Shown here: positions 49,991 through 58,964 of the stretch, one piece after another
Position numbering within the stretch: the stretch's first letter is position 1
Layout of the letters: each line of letters begins with the position of its first letter
Source of the DNA: Dactylosporangium vinaceum
Lineage (GTDB): Bacteria > Actinomycetota > Actinomycetes > Mycobacteriales > Micromonosporaceae
DNA length: 64,000 bases
Direction: 5' to 3'
Assembly: GCF_019904175.1 (NCBI RefSeq)
Contig: NZ_CP061913.1
Location: 5,022,001 to 5,086,000, forward strand
Notes under the pieces: model-generated
What the model was told of the DNA's origin: nothing
The model's database searches: none
The model's input: the letters and a program-made list of their open reading frames with translations, nothing else
Position numbers and translations under genes: made by a program

Positions 49991-50344
49991 TCAGCCGGCC
50001 AGGCGGTGCAGGATGAGGCGCTGCTGGCGGGCGTAGGCTCGCTGGCCCAGCCGGCGGAGCTGCTCGCGGCTGCGGGCACCCCGCAGGTAGTGGTCAAGGG
50101 GCTCGCCGGCCTCGCCGAGCGTTTCGTCGACGGCCGGAAGGGTGGCGTGGGCGGCGAGGCGGTAGGCGCCCGCCCGGCCCGGGACGGCCTCGATGGGCAG
50201 GCCCGCGGCGGTGAGCAGGTCGATGTCCAGGTAGATGGTGCGCACGTCGACGCCGAAGCGGCAGGAGAGGGCGGCGGCGGAGACCCACGGGCGGGAGCGC
50301 AGCTGCAGCAGGATGCCGACGTGCCTGGCGTGCCGGGCGCTCAT
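49991..50344 (-). CDS. HTH protein resembling a WYL-regulator N-terminus only
   Basis: 117 residues from the ATG at 50344, which overlaps the stop of the gene at 50341 as ATGA. Residues 5-60 (HVGILLQLRSRPWVSAAALSCRFGVDVRTIYLDIDLLTAAGLPIEAVPG.AGAYRL) are the winged helix of YafY/DeoR-like WYL regulators. The WYL sensor domain that should follow (~200 residues) is absent; instead a short helical tail ends the protein. It is either a naturally short regulator or a truncated remnant. Confidence 0.65.
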   Translation of the reverse strand: MSARHARHVGILLQLRSRPWVSAAALSCRFGVDVRTIYLDIDLLTAAGLPIEAVPGRAGAYRLAAHATLPAVDETLGEAGEPLDHYLRGARSREQLRRLGQRAYARQQRLILHRLAG

Positions 50345-50541
50345 GACGCCACCGGCAGCGCCTGTGGGGCACCGGCCGCGGTCTGGAGCCGGCCGGCTTC
50401 GGCAAGGTACCGCATGCGCACGCCCTCGGGTTGCTGGTTGTCGTCACCGGCGGTCGCCGCCCACGCGGTCGGCGCGGGCCGGACGAGCGGGCCGGCGACG
50501 ACGAGCGGTAGGACGGCGAAAGTACTGTGGATGGCGGCCAC
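50341..50541 (-). CDS. 66-aa hypothetical protein
   Basis: Starts at the ATG at 50541. A hydrophobic N-terminal segment (FAVLPLVVAGPLVRPAPTAWAATA) looks like a weak signal peptide, then a short polar tail. Its stop overlaps the start of the HTH gene, suggesting co-translation. A LacI-operator-like GAAAGCGCTCTC lies 18 bp upstream. No homologue recognised. Confidence 0.4.
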   Translation of the reverse strand: MAAIHSTFAVLPLVVAGPLVRPAPTAWAATAGDDNQQPEGVRMRYLAEAGRLQTAAGAPQALPVAS

Positions 50542-50558
50542 GTTAAACTTCCTTTACA

Positions 50559-50570
50559 GAAAGCGCTCTC
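50559..50570. promoter_or_regulatory. LacI-family operator-like site
   Basis: GAAAGCGCTCTC, one mismatch from the perfect palindrome GAGAGCGCTCTC found before the GH92 gene at 55747. GAGCGCTC cores are typical of actinobacterial LacI-type sugar repressors. It lies upstream of the 66-aa gene and ~60 bp past the stop of the large glycan-related gene. Confidence 0.5.
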
Positions 50571-50631
50571 ACAACGTTCTACGTGGATGTCCGGCGAGCG
50601 TCAACAGGCAGTCAGCCTGCCAATTCGGAGA

Positions 50632-53600
50632 TCATCCGATGGCGCGGACGTCGGCGTCCGTCAATGCCCGGGTCCACACTCGGACCTGATCGATCCGGCC
50701 GGGGAAGTGGTCGGCGCCGGCGCCGTTCCACTTGCCCCGGCCGATCGTGAACGCCCCGCCCGCGGCCCAGGACGGGCCCATGGCGGCCTCCGCCACGAGC
50801 ACGCCGTCGACGTAGAGCCGCAGCCGGCCGGCTGACGCATCGCGCACCCCCACGAGATGCGTCCACCCGTCGACCCGCGGCGGGAACGGCGACACCGCCC
50901 GGGTCGCCGCGGCGTTCGCACTGTCGGCGGCGACCATCGCCAGCGCCCAGGCGTTGTCCGCCGCCGAGTACTGCAGATAGAAGCCGCTCTGCGTCGCGCC
51001 GTCCTGCGCCGCCACCGTGGCGAAGTTCGACGCCGCCGCGAGCTGCACCCAGGCCGCGACGGAGAAGCTCGCCGCGGTGTCGACGAGCCGCGCCGCGCTC
51101 GCGAAACCGGTGCTGCCGTTGAGCTGCAGACCGGTACCGCTGTAGCCGCCGCCGAGCACCGCGCCCCCATCGAGGGTCAGGGACGCGTCGGCCGCATCGA
51201 ACTCGAATGCCGCGACCTGGCTCGTGGCCAGGCCCGCGGCGGCGGCGATCGTGGTGGCCGGCAACGCGTGGTCGTAGGCGCGCACGTCCACGACGGCCCC
51301 GGCGAAGGCGTCGGCGGCGGCCCCGTTCCACCGGCCCCGGCCGATGACGAGCGGGCCGGTGGCCGGCCAGCCGTTGCCGTAGGCGGCCTGCCCCTGCAGC
51401 GCGCCGTCGACGTACATGCGCAGCTGCCCGGCCTCGGCGTCGTACACCCCGGCCAGGTGCACCGCCGTGTGCAGCACCGGCGCGGCCGTCGACAGCGCGC
51501 GGGTGGCGGCGGTGTTGTCGGCGTCGGCCGCCGTCATCGCGAACGCCCACCGGTTGTCGCTGCCGGAGTACTGCAGGTAGAACCCGCTGACCCGGGCCCC
51601 GTCCTGGCTCAGCGCGGTCCGGAACCCGGTCAGGTCGGCCGGGCTTACCCGGGCCATGACCGTGAACGAGCCGTCGCCGCGCACCACCGGCGTCAGGCCG
51701 TTGAGCGCGGGCCGCAACGCCAGCAGCGCCAGCACCCCGCCGATGACCGGCCGGGCCGCGAAGCCGCTCTGGCTGCCGCTGTCGGTGTCGTACCAGTCCG
51801 AGAACGGCACGCGCGACGGCGTGGAGTTCGCGTAGGTGTACGCCTTGGCGATGAGCATGTCGCGCGCGGCCGTCTGCCCCGTGAGGAACGCCGCCGTCCA
51901 CAGCTCCCAGTCGACCTTCGTGTACGCGTGCCGGGGATCGAGCGGGACACCGTAGGCGTGCTGGTGCTGCAGATACCAGCTCGCCTCCTCGGTCGCGACG
52001 GCCGGCGGGACCAGGTTGGTGCCCGCGATCCGGTCGGCGAAGCCGTTGTACTTCAGGCTCCACGTCGAGTCGGCGCCGTCATACGTGAGCTTGAGGTGCC
52101 CGTTGCCGCTGTTCTGCGCCATGACGAGCCATTGGGAGGCGTACTGCCGGGCCGTCGCCGAATACGAGGACGCCTGCCCGGCCCAGCGCGCGATCGTGTG
52201 CATCGCCCCGATCCCGACGATGCCCTTGAGGGCCAGGTTCACGCTGTGCGCGATGAACCCCGTGAAGTCGTCGGTCTGGTTCTGGTTGCCGGGGTCGGGC
52301 AGGTTGGCCACGAGGTAGTCGGCCCAGCTCTTGAGCTTCGCGTAGTGCGCCGACGCGTAGGCCGACGCCCGGGCCGCGGGCATCCGCGCCAGGAGCGCGG
52401 CGACCATGATGAGCATGTTCGCCGACTCCTCGACCGGCATGTCCTCCTCGTCCTGGCCGTTGGGACCGCCTGGAAGGTGCCCGAACGCGTTGGGGTACAC
52501 GCCCAGGTCGTGCGGCGCGAACGGCTTGGCGAAGCCCCGCACCTCGGTGTAGTCGAACAGCGGGGCCAGCAGCAGCTCCAGCCATCGAGGGCTGAGCCGC
52601 AGATACGCCGGGAACGCCGGGTACATGACGTCGACCGTGCTGCAGTCGCCGTTCGACGAGATCTCCTTGAGCATCACCCACGGCGCGCCGCCCCGGCTGA
52701 CCAGCTCCGTGCCGCCGAACGCCTGGCGCACGGCGAGGCAGCACAGGGCCGCGTACTGCTCGCTCACCCCGGCCGGGCCCACCGCCTCCTTCGCCCACGT
52801 GTTCACCTGCGCGTCCAGGGCGGCACCGAGCGTCTTCGCGAGCGCGTAGTCGGCCCGGAACCAGGCGAGCATCTCCGGCCAGGTGGCCCACTGCGTGCGC
52901 CAGTACGGGTCGAGCTGGGTGCCGAGGTATGACACGGCCGGTGTGCGCACGTGCCCGATGACGAACACGCTGGGACCGCTCCCGGCCGCCGTGACCGCTC
53001 CCAGCGCCCGGTTGAACGCGAACACGGGCCAGCTCCCGTTGATGGCCCGGGGCTGGTTCGGGTCGGCCGTGGAGGGCAGCGCGCCGGTGTTCGCGGCCCG
53101 GGCCCGCACGGTCGTGTCGGCGCCGGTCTGCCAGGTCAGCCCGGGCCCGTCGTCGGTGCTGAACACGACGGTGCCCCACGACGCCTGGTCGCCCGCCTCG
53201 GCCAGCACGGACGGGGCGGACGGCTGGAACGTGTGCACGCGCTGGGTGCCGGCGGTCTGGGTGGACCAGGAGATCGGCTGCGCGCGGTCGCCGTGGGCCC
53301 ACTCGCCGGACACGTCGACGTAGAGGCTCACCTGGTGGCTCGCGCTGTCGGTGGCCGTGGCGGTGATGGCAAGGTACGACATCGGCACCGACTGACGGCG
53401 CAGGCTCGCGGGATCGACGGGGGAGAAGAACTCGACGTCGAGGCGGACCGGTCCGGCCGTGATGATGAACGCCGACCGGGTCGCGGTGAGCACCAGCGCG
53501 GTCTGCGTGGCCAGGGGCCAGCCGCCGGACGGGGCGCCCATGAACACGTACGGCTGCCCGTCGACCCGCACGATGCCGGTCATCGCGGTGACCGCGCCGG

Positions 53601-53820
53601 CCCAGAACGTCGGCCAGTTGCCGGGCAGGGTGTCGGCGCGCAGCCACGTCGACAGATACGGGGAGCGCACGGCGAGGGGGGTGGCCGGCGGGCGGATCGG
53701 GCTGAACGTGGTCGCGGCGTGGGCGGCCTGCGCCTGCGTCAGGATCAGTGACCCGGCGACCCCGCCCAGGGCGGCCAGGCGGAACAGGTCGCGGCGGGTG
53801 GGGTGCAGTGGCGGGCTCAC
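50632..53820 (-). CDS. Tat-exported DUF4965/glutaminase-A-like protein with two LamG domains
   Basis: 1062 residues from a GTG at 53820. The Tat signal PTRRDLFRLAALGGVAGSL ends at AHA|AT. A beta-sandwich N-domain (to ~300) and an (alpha/alpha)6 barrel (~310-690) match the DUF5127/DUF4965/DUF1793 set of fungal glutaminase A-like proteins, with the characteristic FGGTELV, DCSTVDVMYPAFPAYL, DLGVYPNAFG and EESANMLIM. Two LamG/concanavalin-type domains follow (~690-860 and ~880-1060), each with a GFYLQYS and LRMYVDG or LRLYVDG pattern, for glycan binding. It is secreted; the activity may be glycosidase-like rather than glutaminase. Its promoter is clear (TTGACA, 17 bp, TTTGCT, 7 nt). Confidence 0.85.
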   Translation of the reverse strand: MSPPLHPTRRDLFRLAALGGVAGSLILTQAQAAHAATTFSPIRPPATPLAVRSPYLSTWLRADTLPGNWPTFWAGAVTAMTGIVRVDGQPYVFMGAPSGGWPLATQTALVLTATRSAFIITAGPVRLDVEFFSPVDPASLRRQSVPMSYLAITATATDSASHQVSLYVDVSGEWAHGDRAQPISWSTQTAGTQRVHTFQPSAPSVLAEAGDQASWGTVVFSTDDGPGLTWQTGADTTVRARAANTGALPSTADPNQPRAINGSWPVFAFNRALGAVTAAGSGPSVFVIGHVRTPAVSYLGTQLDPYWRTQWATWPEMLAWFRADYALAKTLGAALDAQVNTWAKEAVGPAGVSEQYAALCCLAVRQAFGGTELVSRGGAPWVMLKEISSNGDCSTVDVMYPAFPAYLRLSPRWLELLLAPLFDYTEVRGFAKPFAPHDLGVYPNAFGHLPGGPNGQDEEDMPVEESANMLIMVAALLARMPAARASAYASAHYAKLKSWADYLVANLPDPGNQNQTDDFTGFIAHSVNLALKGIVGIGAMHTIARWAGQASSYSATARQYASQWLVMAQNSGNGHLKLTYDGADSTWSLKYNGFADRIAGTNLVPPAVATEEASWYLQHQHAYGVPLDPRHAYTKVDWELWTAAFLTGQTAARDMLIAKAYTYANSTPSRVPFSDWYDTDSGSQSGFAARPVIGGVLALLALRPALNGLTPVVRGDGSFTVMARVSPADLTGFRTALSQDGARVSGFYLQYSGSDNRWAFAMTAADADNTAATRALSTAAPVLHTAVHLAGVYDAEAGQLRMYVDGALQGQAAYGNGWPATGPLVIGRGRWNGAAADAFAGAVVDVRAYDHALPATTIAAAAGLATSQVAAFEFDAADASLTLDGGAVLGGGYSGTGLQLNGSTGFASAARLVDTAASFSVAAWVQLAAASNFATVAAQDGATQSGFYLQYSAADNAWALAMVAADSANAAATRAVSPFPPRVDGWTHLVGVRDASAGRLRLYVDGVLVAEAAMGPSWAAGGAFTIGRGKWNGAGADHFPGRIDQVRVWTRALTDADVRAIG

Positions 53821-53827
53821 GTGACGT

Positions 53828-53856
53828 AGCAAACATTTTCCAATGCAAGGTGTCAA
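53828..53856 (-). promoter_or_regulatory. sigma-70-type promoter, leaderless
   Basis: On the minus strand TTGACA (53851-53856) and TTTGCT (53828-53833) are separated by 17 bp, with TG one base before the -10. The GTG start at 53820 follows 7 nt later, so the transcript begins at or next to the start codon. Confidence 0.65.
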
Positions 53857-54015
53857 CGATGCTCGTGAATTTTCATTGGTACCTGTTGGAAGTTGTTGAG
53901 TCTGCGAAAGCGGCGCGGGACTTTTGGCAATCATTGACAGATTGAAGATCCATACAACCCCTTTGCTCGCGGGCCGCCTCTACCCTGTGACCGCCGGCCG
54001 AAGGGACCCCTGGCG

Positions 54016-54534
54016 TTGCGACCGGATCTCGAGCACGACTACACGCAGTACGTGACCGCCAGGCTGCCCCGCCTGCACCGCGTCGCCTACCAGCTCGTCG
54101 GCGACCCCCACCGGGCCGACGACGCCGTCCAGGACGCGCTGACCACGCTGTACCAGAAGTGGGCGCGCGTGCGCGAGGTGGCGAACCTCGACGCGTACGT
54201 GCACACCATGGTCGTGCGGGCCGCGCTGGCCGACCGGCGCCGGCTGTGGTCGAAGGTGCTGCTGTGGGACCGTCCGCCCGACGCCGTGCGCGCCGCCGAC
54301 GGGCCGGACGTCGAGCGGCACGTGGTCCTGCGCGACGCGCTGCGGGCGATCCCGGAGGGCCAGCGCACGGTGCTGGTGCTGCGGTTCCTGTGCGACCTGT
54401 CGGTCGAGGAGGTGGCGGCCGTGCTCGGCCGCTCGGAGGGGACCGTCAAGAGCCAGACCTCCCACGGCATCCGGGCGCTGCGCCGGCTGCTCCACGTCGA
54501 GGACTTCTTCGTGCTGAACGGTGGTGCCGCGTGA
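54016..54534 (+). CDS. SigE-family sigma factor
   Basis: 172 residues from a TTG at 54016, chosen because the paralogue at 61969 begins with the same MRPD motif. Region 2: YQLVGDPHRADDAVQDALTTLYQKWARV and LDAYVHTMVVRAALADRRR. Region 4: IPEGQRTVLVLRFLCDLSVEEVAAVLGRSEGTVKSQTSHGIRALRRLL. A rare TTG start may lower expression. It overlaps its membrane partner at 54531 by 4 bp. With the operon at 61969 it forms a paralogous pair ~8 kb apart. Confidence 0.9.
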   Translation: MRPDLEHDYTQYVTARLPRLHRVAYQLVGDPHRADDAVQDALTTLYQKWARVREVANLDAYVHTMVVRAALADRRRLWSKVLLWDRPPDAVRAADGPDVERHVVLRDALRAIPEGQRTVLVLRFLCDLSVEEVAAVLGRSEGTVKSQTSHGIRALRRLLHVEDFFVLNGGAA

Positions 54535-55676
54535 ACCCGCTGCAGGAGCTGCACGACCTGGACGCGCCGCGGACCGGGCTGACCGCCGAGGGTCTGGTGC
54601 ACTCGGGCCGGGCCCGGGTGCGTCGCCGGCGCCGGGTCGCGGCTGCCGGTACCGCCGCCGCCGTGCTCGTGCTCCTGACGGCCGGCGCCGTCTCACTCGC
54701 CGCGGCGCGTCCCCAGCCCGATCCCCGGCCCGCGCTGCCCCAGCCGAGTGAGAGCGTGCCGCAGCGGCAGTGCCGGCCCGAGTGGCTGCCGGTGTCCGGC
54801 AAGACGCCGACCGAGCCGCCGGTGGTGGACCCGACCGGGCACTGGGCGGCCGCGGTGAGCGCGAACCACAGCGAGCTGACGATCTGGCACGACGGCGCGA
54901 AGGCGGCCGAGCTGCACGACCGGCCCTTCGTCGGCGTCGCGATCGCGGGGATCAGCGCCAAGGGCGCCGTGGCCGTCACCGCCGTCACGGGCGTCACCGC
55001 GGGCGGGTCCGGCCCCCGCCGCCCGATGATCTTCACCAGCGGCTACACGCAGGCGCTCACCCTGCCGCCGGGCACCGATCCCGAAGCGGCGAGCGAGGCG
55101 TTCGCGATGAACTCGGCCGGCGACGTCGTCGGCTACGTCAAGGTGGGCGGCGTCGCGCGGGCGGTGCGGTGGCCCTACCGCGACCCCGGCCGGCCGGTGC
55201 TGCTGGCGACCCCGGCCGATCGGTCCTCCACCGCCCTGGCGATCGGCGAGGACGGCACGGTCGGCGGCTTCCTCGCCGATCACCTGGACGCGAAGGTGCC
55301 GTACGTCTGGCGCGCCGACGGCACCGGCCTGGCCCTGACGCTGCCGCCGGACGTGCCGAGCGGTGCCGTGCAGGGGGTGGCCGGTGACTGGGCGGCGGAC
55401 TACGGCCGGGACCTGCGCTGGAGGCTCGCGGAGCCGGGCCGGTCGGAGCCCCTCGGTGCGGGCGGCGCCGGGCACGCCATCGCGGCCGACGGCACCGTCG
55501 TGACCGGCCAGGAGGTGCTGGACGGCCACGGGCAGGTCGCACTGCTGCCGCCGGACGGCTACGACCGGTTCGCCCTGAGCGGGATCAGCGCCGACGGGCG
55601 GGTGGTCACCGGCGTGGCCATCACGGGCGACGCCCCGGCGGTGGGGCTGCCGCTGCAGTGGGTGTGCGGAGGGTGA
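54531..55676 (+). CDS. membrane-anchored HAF-repeat-like protein, sigma partner
   Basis: 381 residues from a GTG at 54531 overlapping the sigma stop. A ~35-residue cytoplasmic part with a basic patch (RARVRRRRRV) precedes one helix (AAAGTAAAVLVLLTAGAVSLAAA), then a ~320-residue outside domain. That domain has propeller-like repeats of the HAF type: FAMNSAGDVVGYVKVGGVARAVRW, LAIGEDGTVGGFLAD, ISADGRVVTGVAI. Sigma factor plus single-pass protein with a beta-propeller sensor suggests transmembrane control of the sigma factor; no classical anti-sigma motif is seen. Close paralogue at 62469. Confidence 0.82.
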   Translation: MNPLQELHDLDAPRTGLTAEGLVHSGRARVRRRRRVAAAGTAAAVLVLLTAGAVSLAAARPQPDPRPALPQPSESVPQRQCRPEWLPVSGKTPTEPPVVDPTGHWAAAVSANHSELTIWHDGAKAAELHDRPFVGVAIAGISAKGAVAVTAVTGVTAGGSGPRRPMIFTSGYTQALTLPPGTDPEAASEAFAMNSAGDVVGYVKVGGVARAVRWPYRDPGRPVLLATPADRSSTALAIGEDGTVGGFLADHLDAKVPYVWRADGTGLALTLPPDVPSGAVQGVAGDWAADYGRDLRWRLAEPGRSEPLGAGGAGHAIAADGTVVTGQEVLDGHGQVALLPPDGYDRFALSGISADGRVVTGVAITGDAPAVGLPLQWVCGG

Positions 55677-55709
55677 CGGGGCCCTGACCTGCTCGTGTAT
55701 TGACAAATG

Positions 55710-55758
55710 TTGACCAAACGCGGATCAGGGACTATGAATGTCCTTCGAGAGCGCTCTC
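55710..55758 (+). promoter_or_regulatory. promoter and LacI-type operator of the GH92 gene
   Basis: TTGACC (55710-55715), 17 bp, TATGAA (55733-55738). Just downstream is the perfect palindrome GAGAGCGCTCTC (55747-55758), overlapping the likely transcript start, where a LacI-family repressor would block transcription. A second TTGACA lies 10 bp upstream of the -35. Confidence 0.6.
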
Positions 55759-55789
55759 CCGTCCTCACCGCCATCGAACGGGAGACACC

Positions 55790-58700
55790 ATGCCCCGACC
55801 CTTGGTCGACCGGCTACTCGCCGGCGCGGGGGCCGCCCTCCTGGGCAGCACCCTCGCCGTCGTGCAGTTCGCGGCCCCCGCCCAGGCCGCCGACCTGAAC
55901 CTGACCCAATACGTGAACCCGCTGATCGGCACCGACGACAGCAACTCGCCGAACCCGGTCGGCGGCGGCGCGGGCGGTAGCACCTACCCCGGTGCCACCG
56001 TTCCCTTCGGCATGCTGCAGTTCAGCCCGGACACCCCGACGGCCTCGCCCTCCGGGTACCGCGACAAGGACCGCACGATCGAGGAGTTCAGCCTCACCCA
56101 CTTCGACGGCGCCGGCTGCGCGAACAACGAGGACATCGGCCTGCTGCCGGTCACCGGCGCGCTCGGCTCCTCGCCCGGCACCGCGTGGACAAGCTACGCG
56201 TCCGCGTACACGAAGACCAACGAGGTCGCTCAGGCCGGCTACTACAAGAACCGGCTGGACAAGTACTCGACGAACGTCGAGACGACCACGACCACCCGCA
56301 CCGGCGTCATGCGCCTGACCTTCCCGTCCAACACCCAGTCCCGGCTGCTCATCAACACCAGCCGCAGCGCCACCGGCAACCGGACCGGCAACATCAGCAT
56401 CTCCGGCAGCACCGCCACCGGCATGGTGACGGCCGGCGGGTTCTGCGGCTCGTCGAAGACCTACCCGATCTACTTCTCCATCAGGTTCGACCGGGCCCCG
56501 GCCTCCGTCGGCACCTGGAACGGCTCGACAATCAGCAACGGCTCGACGAGCACCTCCGGCGTCAACACCGGCGGCTTCTTCACCTGGGACACCACGTCCA
56601 ACGCGACGGTCAACGCCCAGATCGGCGTCTCGTTCGTCAGCGCCGCCAACGCGACGGCGAACCTCACCGCCGAGACGGCCGGGTTCGACACCGCGCGGAC
56701 CAACGCCGGCAACGCCTGGAACAGCGCGCTGAACAAGATCCAGGTCAGCGGCGGCAGCGCCACCGACCTGCAGAAGTTCTACACGTCGCTCTACCACGTG
56801 CTGCAGAGCCCGAACGTCTCCAGCGACACCAACGGGCAGTACCGCGGCTTCGACAACGCGATCCACACCGCGACCCACAACGTGTACCAGAACTACTCGG
56901 GCTGGGACATCTACCGCTCGTGGGCCGCGCTCGTCGCGTTCATCGCCCCTGACATCACCAGCGACATCATGAAGTCGATGGTCCTCGACGGCCAGCAGGG
57001 CGGCCTGCTGCCCAAGTGGTCGCAGCAGACCAACGAGGACTTCGTCATGACCGGTGACCCGGGCCCGATCATCGTCGGCAGCGCGTATGCGTTCGGCGCC
57101 CGCGACTTCGACACCGCCGCCGCGCTGCAGCTGATGAAGAACGCGGTCGCCGGCGCCGGTGCCCAGGGCTCGCCGATCCGCGGGCGCGAGGCGGAGTACG
57201 AGTCGAAGAAGTACATCTCCGGGGCGCCCTCGGACTCGATGGAGTACTCGGCCTCGGACTTCGCGATCGCCAAGTTCGCCCAGTCGCTCGGCGACACGGC
57301 GACCTACAACTCGGCGATGACCCGCGCGCAGTACTGGCGCAACACGTTCAACACCGAGTCGCAGTTCATCCACCCGCGCAACAGCGACGGCACCTGGCCC
57401 TGGCCGCTCAACCCGGCCCAGGAGAGCCCGTTCACCGAGGGCAACGCCGCGCAGTACACGTGGATGACCACCTACAACTTCGGCGCGCTGATCAACCTGA
57501 TGGGTGGACCGCAGACGGCCAAGCAGCGCCTCGACCACCACTTCACCGAGCTCAACGCCGGCCTGTCCCGGCCGTACTTCTACCTCGGCAACGAGCCCGA
57601 GCACGGCGTGCCGTGGGCGTACAACTTCGCGCAGTACCCGGCCGGCGCGTCCTCGGCGGTGCGCCGCGTCATGAGCGAGCAGTTCACCACCGGCGCCGGC
57701 GGCCTGCCCGGCAACGACGACCTGGGTGCCACCTCGGCCTGGTACGTCTGGTCGGCGCTCGGCATGTACCCGGCCACCCCGGGCGCGGACACGCTGGCCA
57801 TCAACGGCCCGTCGTTCTCGTCGATCCTGATCCAGCGGCCCGGCGGCAACGTCACCATCAACGGCGGCAGCGCGACCTCGCAGTACGTGCAGAGCGTCTC
57901 GCTCAACGGCAGCGCGGTGTCGAAGAACTTCATCCGGTACCCCGACCTGGCCGCCGGCGGCACGCTCACCTACACGATGGGCACGTCGCCGTCGTCGTGG
58001 GGCACCGGCGCCGGTGACGTGCCTCCGTCCTTCACCGACGGTGCCACGCAGCCGGCCACGCCGCCGAACCTGGGCACCAACCTGGCCCTGGGCAAGACGG
58101 CCACCGGCTCGGCGACCTGCGCCGCCGCTGAAAGTGCCGACAAGGCCGTCGACGGTACGTTGCAGAACAACTCGAAGTTCTGCTCGTCCGCGGCCACCAA
58201 GTTCCTGCAGGTCGACCTCGGCTCCAACCAGAGCGTCGGCGCCGTGGTCCTGAAGCACGCGGGCCTCGGTGCGGAGAACACCGGCTGGAACACCGGCGCC
58301 TTCACGATCTCGACGAGCACCGACGGCACCAACTGGAGCACGGCGGCCACGGTCTCGGGCAACCGCACCAGCCGGACCCTCAACCAGTTCACGGCCCGGA
58401 CCGCCCGCTACGTGAAGGTCGACATCACCACGCCGGCCAACGACGGCAACACCGCCGCGCGCATCTACGAGTTCGAGGTCTACGGCGCCGCGACCGGCGG
58501 CAACCTCCTGCTCAACAAGGCGGCCACGGCCGACTCCTCCTGCGCCTCGACCGAGGGCCCGGAGAAGGCGGTCAACGGCTCCGTCTCCGGCGGCAACTCC
58601 GACAAGTGGTGCTCGACCGGCGCCTCGAAGTTCCTCCAGGTCGACATGGGCGCGTCAAACCACCTGAGCTCGATCGTGGTCCGCCACGCGGGCGCGGGCG

Positions 58701-58915
58701 GCGAGTCGGCGTCCTGGGACACGAAGGACTTCGACCTGCAGACGTCGGCCGACGGCAGCACCTGGACGACGGTGGCCTCACCCCGCGGCAACACCGCGGA
58801 CGTGACCACGCACGCGGTGAACGTCACGGCCCGCTACGTGCGGCTCAACGTCATCACCCCGACCCAGACCACGGACGGGGCGGCCCGCATCTACGAGCTG
58901 GAGGCGTACGCGTAA
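55790..58915 (+). CDS. secreted GH92 alpha-mannosidase with two F5/8C domains
   Basis: 1041 residues from the ATG at 55790 with GGGAG 5 nt upstream. Sec signal to AQA|A (~34). The GH92 body begins YVNPLIGTDDS and contains YPGATVPFGMLQFSPDT, the (alpha/alpha)6 barrel with SGWDIYRSW, DGQQGGLLPKW, and YLGNEPEHGVPWAYNF and GNDDLGATSAWYVWSALGMYP, which carry the catalytic acid/base and calcium ligands. Two discoidin/F5/8 type C carbohydrate-binding domains follow (about 763-900 and 904-1041; NLALGKTATGS, NLLLNKAATAD). GH92 enzymes remove alpha-1,2 (and 1,3) mannose from glycans. Secreted; probably induced by mannosides through the LacI-type operator. Confidence 0.93.
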   Translation: MPRPLVDRLLAGAGAALLGSTLAVVQFAAPAQAADLNLTQYVNPLIGTDDSNSPNPVGGGAGGSTYPGATVPFGMLQFSPDTPTASPSGYRDKDRTIEEFSLTHFDGAGCANNEDIGLLPVTGALGSSPGTAWTSYASAYTKTNEVAQAGYYKNRLDKYSTNVETTTTTRTGVMRLTFPSNTQSRLLINTSRSATGNRTGNISISGSTATGMVTAGGFCGSSKTYPIYFSIRFDRAPASVGTWNGSTISNGSTSTSGVNTGGFFTWDTTSNATVNAQIGVSFVSAANATANLTAETAGFDTARTNAGNAWNSALNKIQVSGGSATDLQKFYTSLYHVLQSPNVSSDTNGQYRGFDNAIHTATHNVYQNYSGWDIYRSWAALVAFIAPDITSDIMKSMVLDGQQGGLLPKWSQQTNEDFVMTGDPGPIIVGSAYAFGARDFDTAAALQLMKNAVAGAGAQGSPIRGREAEYESKKYISGAPSDSMEYSASDFAIAKFAQSLGDTATYNSAMTRAQYWRNTFNTESQFIHPRNSDGTWPWPLNPAQESPFTEGNAAQYTWMTTYNFGALINLMGGPQTAKQRLDHHFTELNAGLSRPYFYLGNEPEHGVPWAYNFAQYPAGASSAVRRVMSEQFTTGAGGLPGNDDLGATSAWYVWSALGMYPATPGADTLAINGPSFSSILIQRPGGNVTINGGSATSQYVQSVSLNGSAVSKNFIRYPDLAAGGTLTYTMGTSPSSWGTGAGDVPPSFTDGATQPATPPNLGTNLALGKTATGSATCAAAESADKAVDGTLQNNSKFCSSAATKFLQVDLGSNQSVGAVVLKHAGLGAENTGWNTGAFTISTSTDGTNWSTAATVSGNRTSRTLNQFTARTARYVKVDITTPANDGNTAARIYEFEVYGAATGGNLLLNKAATADSSCASTEGPEKAVNGSVSGGNSDKWCSTGASKFLQVDMGASNHLSSIVVRHAGAGGESASWDTKDFDLQTSADGSTWTTVASPRGNTADVTTHAVNVTARYVRLNVITPTQTTDGAARIYELEAYA

Positions 58916-58928
58916 GCGTCAGGCGAAC

Positions 58929-58957
58929 CGGGGGACGGCCGTCGCGGCCGTCCCCCG
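58929..58957. terminator. bidirectional hairpin terminator
   Basis: CGGGGGACGGCCG (58929-58941) and CGGCCGTCCCCCG (58945-58957) form a perfect 13-bp stem with a TCG loop, between the convergent GH92 gene and the PstS-like gene. Confidence 0.75.
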
Positions 58958-58964
58958 TTCGGCG

